Of a stretch of 64,000 nt of DNA, positions 60,674-64,000 are shown piece by piece. A program made the translations under genes and the position numbers. This stretch comes from Enterobacteriaceae bacterium ESL0689 (GTDB lineage: Bacteria; Pseudomonadota; Gammaproteobacteria; Enterobacterales; Enterobacteriaceae). The stretch covers positions 1,736,001-1,800,000 of the forward strand of contig JAQTIF010000001.1 in the NCBI GenBank assembly GCA_029433525.1, written 5' to 3'. The notes under the pieces were generated by a model. The model did not search any database. It saw nothing but the letters and a program-made list of their open reading frames with translations, and was not told the DNA's origin. Every line of letters begins with the position of its first letter. Within the stretch, counting starts at the first letter, position 1.

Positions 60674-61801
60674 TCAGAGGAGCAATTGTTCGATGATACA
60701 TTGATACATTCTTGCCAGTAGTTGCAGTTCAGCGGCGTTAACACACTCATTAATTTTATGAATGGTTTTATTGACTGGCCCCAGCTCAACCACCTGCGCA
60801 CCCATGCGGGCGATAAAGCGACCATCAGAAGTGCCACCATTGGTGAGCAGCTGCGGTGTTATCTCATTATAGCGTTTCACCGCGTTGACCACCGCGTCCA
60901 CCAGTTTGCCCCGCCGGGTGAGGAAAGGCTGACCGGACAGCCACCAGTCAATGCTGTAGTGCAGATGATACTTTTCCAGCAATGCCACGATGCGTGCCTT
61001 AATGATTTCGTCGGTTAATTCGCTGCTAAAGCGAAGATTAAACTGTACAGACAGTTCACCGGGGATAACGTTATTGCTGCCCGTACCCGCCTGGATATTG
61101 GCAATTTGCAAACTGGTGGGGGGGAAAAATTCATTGCCTTTATCCCACTGGATGCTGACCAGCTCTGCCAGCATCGGTGCTGCGCGATGCACCGGATTGT
61201 CGGCCAGTTGCGGATACGCGACGTGTCCCTGTACGCCATGAATGATCAGATTGCCGGTTAATGATCCACGACGCCCGTTTTTGACAACATCGCCGACGGT
61301 TTCACTGCTTGAGGGTTCTCCCACCAGACAGTAATCCAGACGCTCATGACGCGCCATCAACGCGTCAACCACTTTTACCGTGCCATGTTGCCCACTGGCT
61401 TCTTCATCCGAAGTGATTAAAAAAGCCAGGCGGCCTTTATGCGTCGGGTAGCGGGCGACAAAACGTTCAGCGGCAACCACCATCGCCGCCAGCGATCCTT
61501 TCATATCTGCCGCTCCGCGACCAAACAACATGCCATCGCGAATGGTCGGCGCAAAGGGGGGATTGAGCCATTGCGTGGCATCACCGGTCGGCACCACATC
61601 GGTATGACCGGCGAAAGCGAGGGTTTCTCCCTCGCCACGCCAGGCCCAGAAGTTCCGGGTATCGCCCCAATTCATCTCTTCAACGGTAAAATCCATCGCA
61701 CGCAGACGTTCGATCAGTAATGCCTGACAGCCTGCGTCATCGGGGCTGAGGGAAGGGCGGCGAATAAGCTGCTGAGCCAGCTCAATAACCGGGCAAGACA
61801 T
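60674..61801 (-). CDS. dapE: succinyl-diaminopimelate desuccinylase
   Basis: DapE releases LL-diaminopimelate for lysine and peptidoglycan synthesis. The 375-residue M20 metallohydrolase has [13 protein letters not shown] (metal His and Asp), [27 protein letters not shown] (catalytic Glu) and the C-terminal His in [11 protein letters not shown]. It lies two bases downstream of yffB and 25 bases before ypfN, the E. coli order. Confidence 0.96.
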   Translation of the reverse strand: MSCPVIELAQQLIRRPSLSPDDAGCQALLIERLRAMDFTVEEMNWGDTRNFWAWRGEGETLAFAGHTDVVPTGDATQWLNPPFAPTIRDGMLFGRGAADMKGSLAAMVVAAERFVARYPTHKGRLAFLITSDEEASGQHGTVKVVDALMARHERLDYCLVGEPSSSETVGDVVKNGRRGSLTGNLIIHGVQGHVAYPQLADNPVHRAAPMLAELVSIQWDKGNEFFPPTSLQIANIQAGTGSNNVIPGELSVQFNLRFSSELTDEIIKARIVALLEKYHLHYSIDWWLSGQPFLTRRGKLVDAVVNAVKRYNEITPQLLTNGGTSDGRFIARMGAQVVELGPVNKTIHKINECVNAAELQLLARMYQCIIEQLLL

Positions 61802-61803
61802 AA

Positions 61804-62160
61804 CTATACCTCGTTAATCAGCGTGTTATAAGTGAGTTCATTAAAGCCCAACAGCATAGGCTGTCCTGGGATGCAGAGCAATGGGCGTTTGATGATCGCG
61901 GGCATTTCCAGCATTAAGGTCGCCGCAGCATCGGCATTATCGATACTGTCCCGCACGTGGGCATCCAGTTTGCGCCAGGTCGTCCCCCGGGTGTTGAGTA
62001 ACGCCTGCCATCCCAGTTCGGCGATAAATGTATCTAATAATTCCCTGTCCAGACCATCAAGCCGGTAATCATGAAAGCGGTAGGCAATCTGATGAGCGTC
62101 CAGCCAGCGTCGCGCTTTCCTGATGGTATCGCAGTTTTTTATCCCGTAAAGTGTCAGCAT
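61804..62160 (-). CDS. yffB: ArsC-family protein YffB
   Basis: A 118-residue thioredoxin-fold protein of the ArsC/Spx family, the same length as E. coli YffB. It has the single cysteine in [20 protein letters not shown] and [15 protein letters not shown]. The function is uncertain; it lacks proven arsenate reductase activity. It directly precedes dapE and is probably co-transcribed. Confidence 0.94.
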   Translation of the reverse strand: MLTLYGIKNCDTIRKARRWLDAHQIAYRFHDYRLDGLDRELLDTFIAELGWQALLNTRGTTWRKLDAHVRDSIDNADAAATLMLEMPAIIKRPLLCIPGQPMLLGFNELTYNTLINEV

Positions 62161-62293
62161 AATGATATCCTGATCAATGATTTCAGATAACGCTCAGTCT
62201 GCATCAAATAGTGTCTCGATCCAATCACAGCAGGCGGATAAATTTGTTTTCTGTCAGGCATAAGATCAGGCGACTGAATGGCATTCTCAAAGC

Positions 62294-62322
62294 AAAAAAG
62301 CGACCGGGTGGGTCGCTTTTTT
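62294..62322. terminator. terminator between acrD and yffB
   Basis: A 12-bp stem AAAAAAGCGACC / GGTCGCTTTTTT with a 5-nt loop, 19 bp after the acrD stop on the minus strand; T-rich on both strands, so bidirectional. Confidence 0.9.
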
Positions 62323-62341
62323 TGATCATCGGGTTGCCCGG

Positions 62342-64000
62342 TTATTGGGGTTTTATGCGCGCCGGGAAATGGCGGCGTATCAGGACAAAAAACAGTGGAA
62401 TAAAGAAAATCGCCAGCAGGGTGGCGGAGATCATCCCGCCCATCACCCCGGTCCCGACCGCATGCTGGCTGGCAGAGCCAGCACCGGTACTGAGGGTCAT
62501 CGGCAGGACTCCGAAGATAAAGGCCAGTGAAGTCATCAGAATGGGGCGCAGACGCTGGCGGCAGGCGGTCAGCGTCGCGGTGAGTAAATCTTCCCCTCTG
62601 GCGTTCAGTTCGCTGGCAAACTCAATGATCAGAATCGCGTTTTTTGCTGATAAACCGATAACCGTCAGTAATCCCACCTGAAAGTAGATATCGTTTTCCA
62701 GACCACGCATCCAGGTCGCCAGCAGGGTGCCGATAACCCCCAGCGGCACCACCAGCATGACAGAGAACGGCACCGACCAGCTTTCATACAGCGCCGCCAG
62801 GCAGAGGAAGATGACCAGCAACGACAGCGCATACAGCGCCGGGGTCTGGGCACCCGACAGTTTTTGTTGATAAGACATTCCGGTCCATTCGAGCGCAAAA
62901 CCGCGTGGTAATTGCTGCACCAGCGTCGCCATCGTATCCATAGCGCTGCCGGTGCTGATGCCGGGTGCCGCATCGCCGACGATAGCAACAGAGGAGTAAC
63001 CGTTGTAACGTTCCAGACGCGGTGATCCGCTTTTCCAGTATGAGGAGGCAAAAGCGGAGAAAGGCACCATCGTGCCGCTCTTATTGCGGACATACCACTG
63101 ATGAATATCGTCTGGCAGCATACGATACGGGGCTGCGGCCTGGACATAGACCTTTTTCACCCGCTCACGATCGATAAAGTCATTCACGTAGCTCGATCCC
63201 CAGGTGGTTTGCAGCGTCGCATTAATTTCATCAAGCGTAATGCCTAACGCCTGGGCTTTATGTTGATCAATATCAATGTGCAATTGGGGGCTATCGTCGA
63301 GACCATTGTGGCGCACACGTGTGACCTTGTGATGGCGTGCTGCCAGATTCAGCAGGCTATCCCTGGCCGCCATCAGCGCATCATGGCCGTGCCCGGCGTG
63401 GTCTTCGAGGATCATATCAAAACCTGCCGCATTCCCCAGTCCGCTGATCGCGGCAGGGTTACTACTGTAGATACGTGCTTCTTTTATTGTGTGTAACGCC
63501 TGAGTCGATCGTTCAATAATGGCAAACGATGAACCGCTTGTCGGGTGGCGTTGACCCCAGTCTTTGAGACGAATAAACAGACGCGCTACATTTTGGCCAC
63601 TGCCCCCTGGCCCGGTTCCGACGGTTGAGAATACCGAAGCCACGTTCTCCTGCTCATGCTCCAGTAGATAGTCCTCTACTTTCCTGACGACTTGCTGAGT
63701 TTGCTGTTGCGTGGAGCTCGCCGGAAGTTGTATCGAAGTGATAAAAATCCCCCGATCTTCCTGTGGCAAAAACGAGGTCGGTAAGTGCATAAACAGTAAC
63801 ACTATCCCCGCGATAAGCAGCAGGTAGATGAGTATCCAGCGCAGTGAGCGGTGGAGGAGTTTAGCGATAATGGTTTCATAACCCCCTGCAGCGCGGGCAA
63901 AGGTGTGATTAAACCAGTGAAAGAAACCCCTCTGTCGCTGTCGGGCCGCTGGTGAGACAGGGACTAACAGTGTTGCACAGAGCGCAGGGGTGAAGATCAT
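62342..64000 (-). CDS. acrD: RND efflux pump AcrD, C-terminal half (5' part outside window)
   Basis: AcrD is the inner-membrane RND pump that exports aminoglycosides and other drugs with AcrA and TolC. The window holds the last ~552 of ~1037 residues: membrane helices 7-12, the second porter region (FLPQEDRGIFITSIQLPAS, FSTVGTGPGGSGQNVARLF, YVNDFIDRERVKKVYVQAA) and the transport helices with VIGLSAKNAILIIEF. The tail PLFFVLIRRHF and the acrD-yffB-dapE order separate it from AcrB. It is cut by the window edge only. Confidence 0.93.
   Translation of the reverse strand: MIFTPALCATLLVPVSPAARQRQRGFFHWFNHTFARAAGGYETIIAKLLHRSLRWILIYLLLIAGIVLLFMHLPTSFLPQEDRGIFITSIQLPASSTQQQTQQVVRKVEDYLLEHEQENVASVFSTVGTGPGGSGQNVARLFIRLKDWGQRHPTSGSSFAIIERSTQALHTIKEARIYSSNPAAISGLGNAAGFDMILEDHAGHGHDALMAARDSLLNLAARHHKVTRVRHNGLDDSPQLHIDIDQHKAQALGITLDEINATLQTTWGSSYVNDFIDRERVKKVYVQAAAPYRMLPDDIHQWYVRNKSGTMVPFSAFASSYWKSGSPRLERYNGYSSVAIVGDAAPGISTGSAMDTMATLVQQLPRGFALEWTGMSYQQKLSGAQTPALYALSLLVIFLCLAALYESWSVPFSVMLVVPLGVIGTLLATWMRGLENDIYFQVGLLTVIGLSAKNAILIIEFASELNARGEDLLTATLTACRQRLRPILMTSLAFIFGVLPMTLSTGAGSASQHAVGTGVMGGMISATLLAIFFIPLFFVLIRRHFPARIKPQ

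Overview
The window is chromosomal DNA of an enterobacterium (Enterobacterales, close to Enterobacteriaceae or Erwiniaceae). Nearly every housekeeping protein has the length and motifs of its Escherichia coli counterpart, and several blocks keep E. coli gene order. The genus cannot be fixed from sequence alone. The chromosome has been rearranged: at least five E. coli-like blocks are joined at junctions that hold insertion-sequence debris, a dispersed ~110-125 bp repeat, Rhs remnants, a fimbrial cluster and decayed genes.

Layout. (1) 1-10.8 kb: menC (5' end outside the window), menE, yfaZ, the CinA-like gene yfaY, and the glycerol-3-phosphate regulon, glpACB facing glpTQ across a GlpR/CRP control region. 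(2) 10.9-12.1 kb: a promoter and start codon behind a run of ten G, cut by an IS1-family element, followed by a decayed IS3 orfA. (3) 12.1-23.4 kb: tRNA-Asn, tRNA-Ser(CGA), an AT-rich gene for a secreted HAD phosphatase, vsr without dcm, a probable DsrA small RNA with dsrB, tcyJ(fliY), the tRNA-Leu/Cys/Gly cluster, pgsA, uvrC, uvrY, yecF and tcyN-tcyL-dcyD. Compared with E. coli the leuZ-to-dcyD part is inverted, which separates tcyJ from its operon. The flagellar genes, rcsA and sdiA are absent from this locus. (4) 23.4-30.6 kb: a long AT-rich leader and a chaperone-usher fimbrial operon with two chaperones. (5) 31-37.7 kb: ychF, pth, ychH, dauA, prs, ispE and lolB in E. coli order. (6) 37.7-42.6 kb: debris with an Rhs core fragment fused to a broken IS3 transposase, IS ends, an intact LysR/alpha-beta hydrolase pair, and decayed flavodoxin and MFS genes. 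(7) 42.7-54.8 kb: gpmA, galETK (no galM), modF, modE, acrZ, modABC, ybhA and pgl. (8) 55-58.2 kb: a larger Rhs gene cut by the same IS3-type element. (9) 58.4-64 kb: tmcA, ypfN, dapE, yffB and the 3' half of acrD.

Functionally the window covers menaquinone synthesis, glycerol-3-phosphate uptake and anaerobic oxidation, cystine uptake and D-cysteine breakdown, nucleotide excision repair with the BarA-partner regulator UvrY, galactose metabolism with a conserved two-operator GalR loop, molybdate uptake with its regulator ModE, lysine/peptidoglycan precursor synthesis, and multidrug efflux (acrD, acrZ). The least ordinary signals are the dispersed repeat at junctions, the paired Rhs::IS3 composites flanking the gal-mod-pgl block, the G10 start cut by IS1, and the shortened DsrA. 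I found no CRISPR array, integrase, prophage or complete new defence system.
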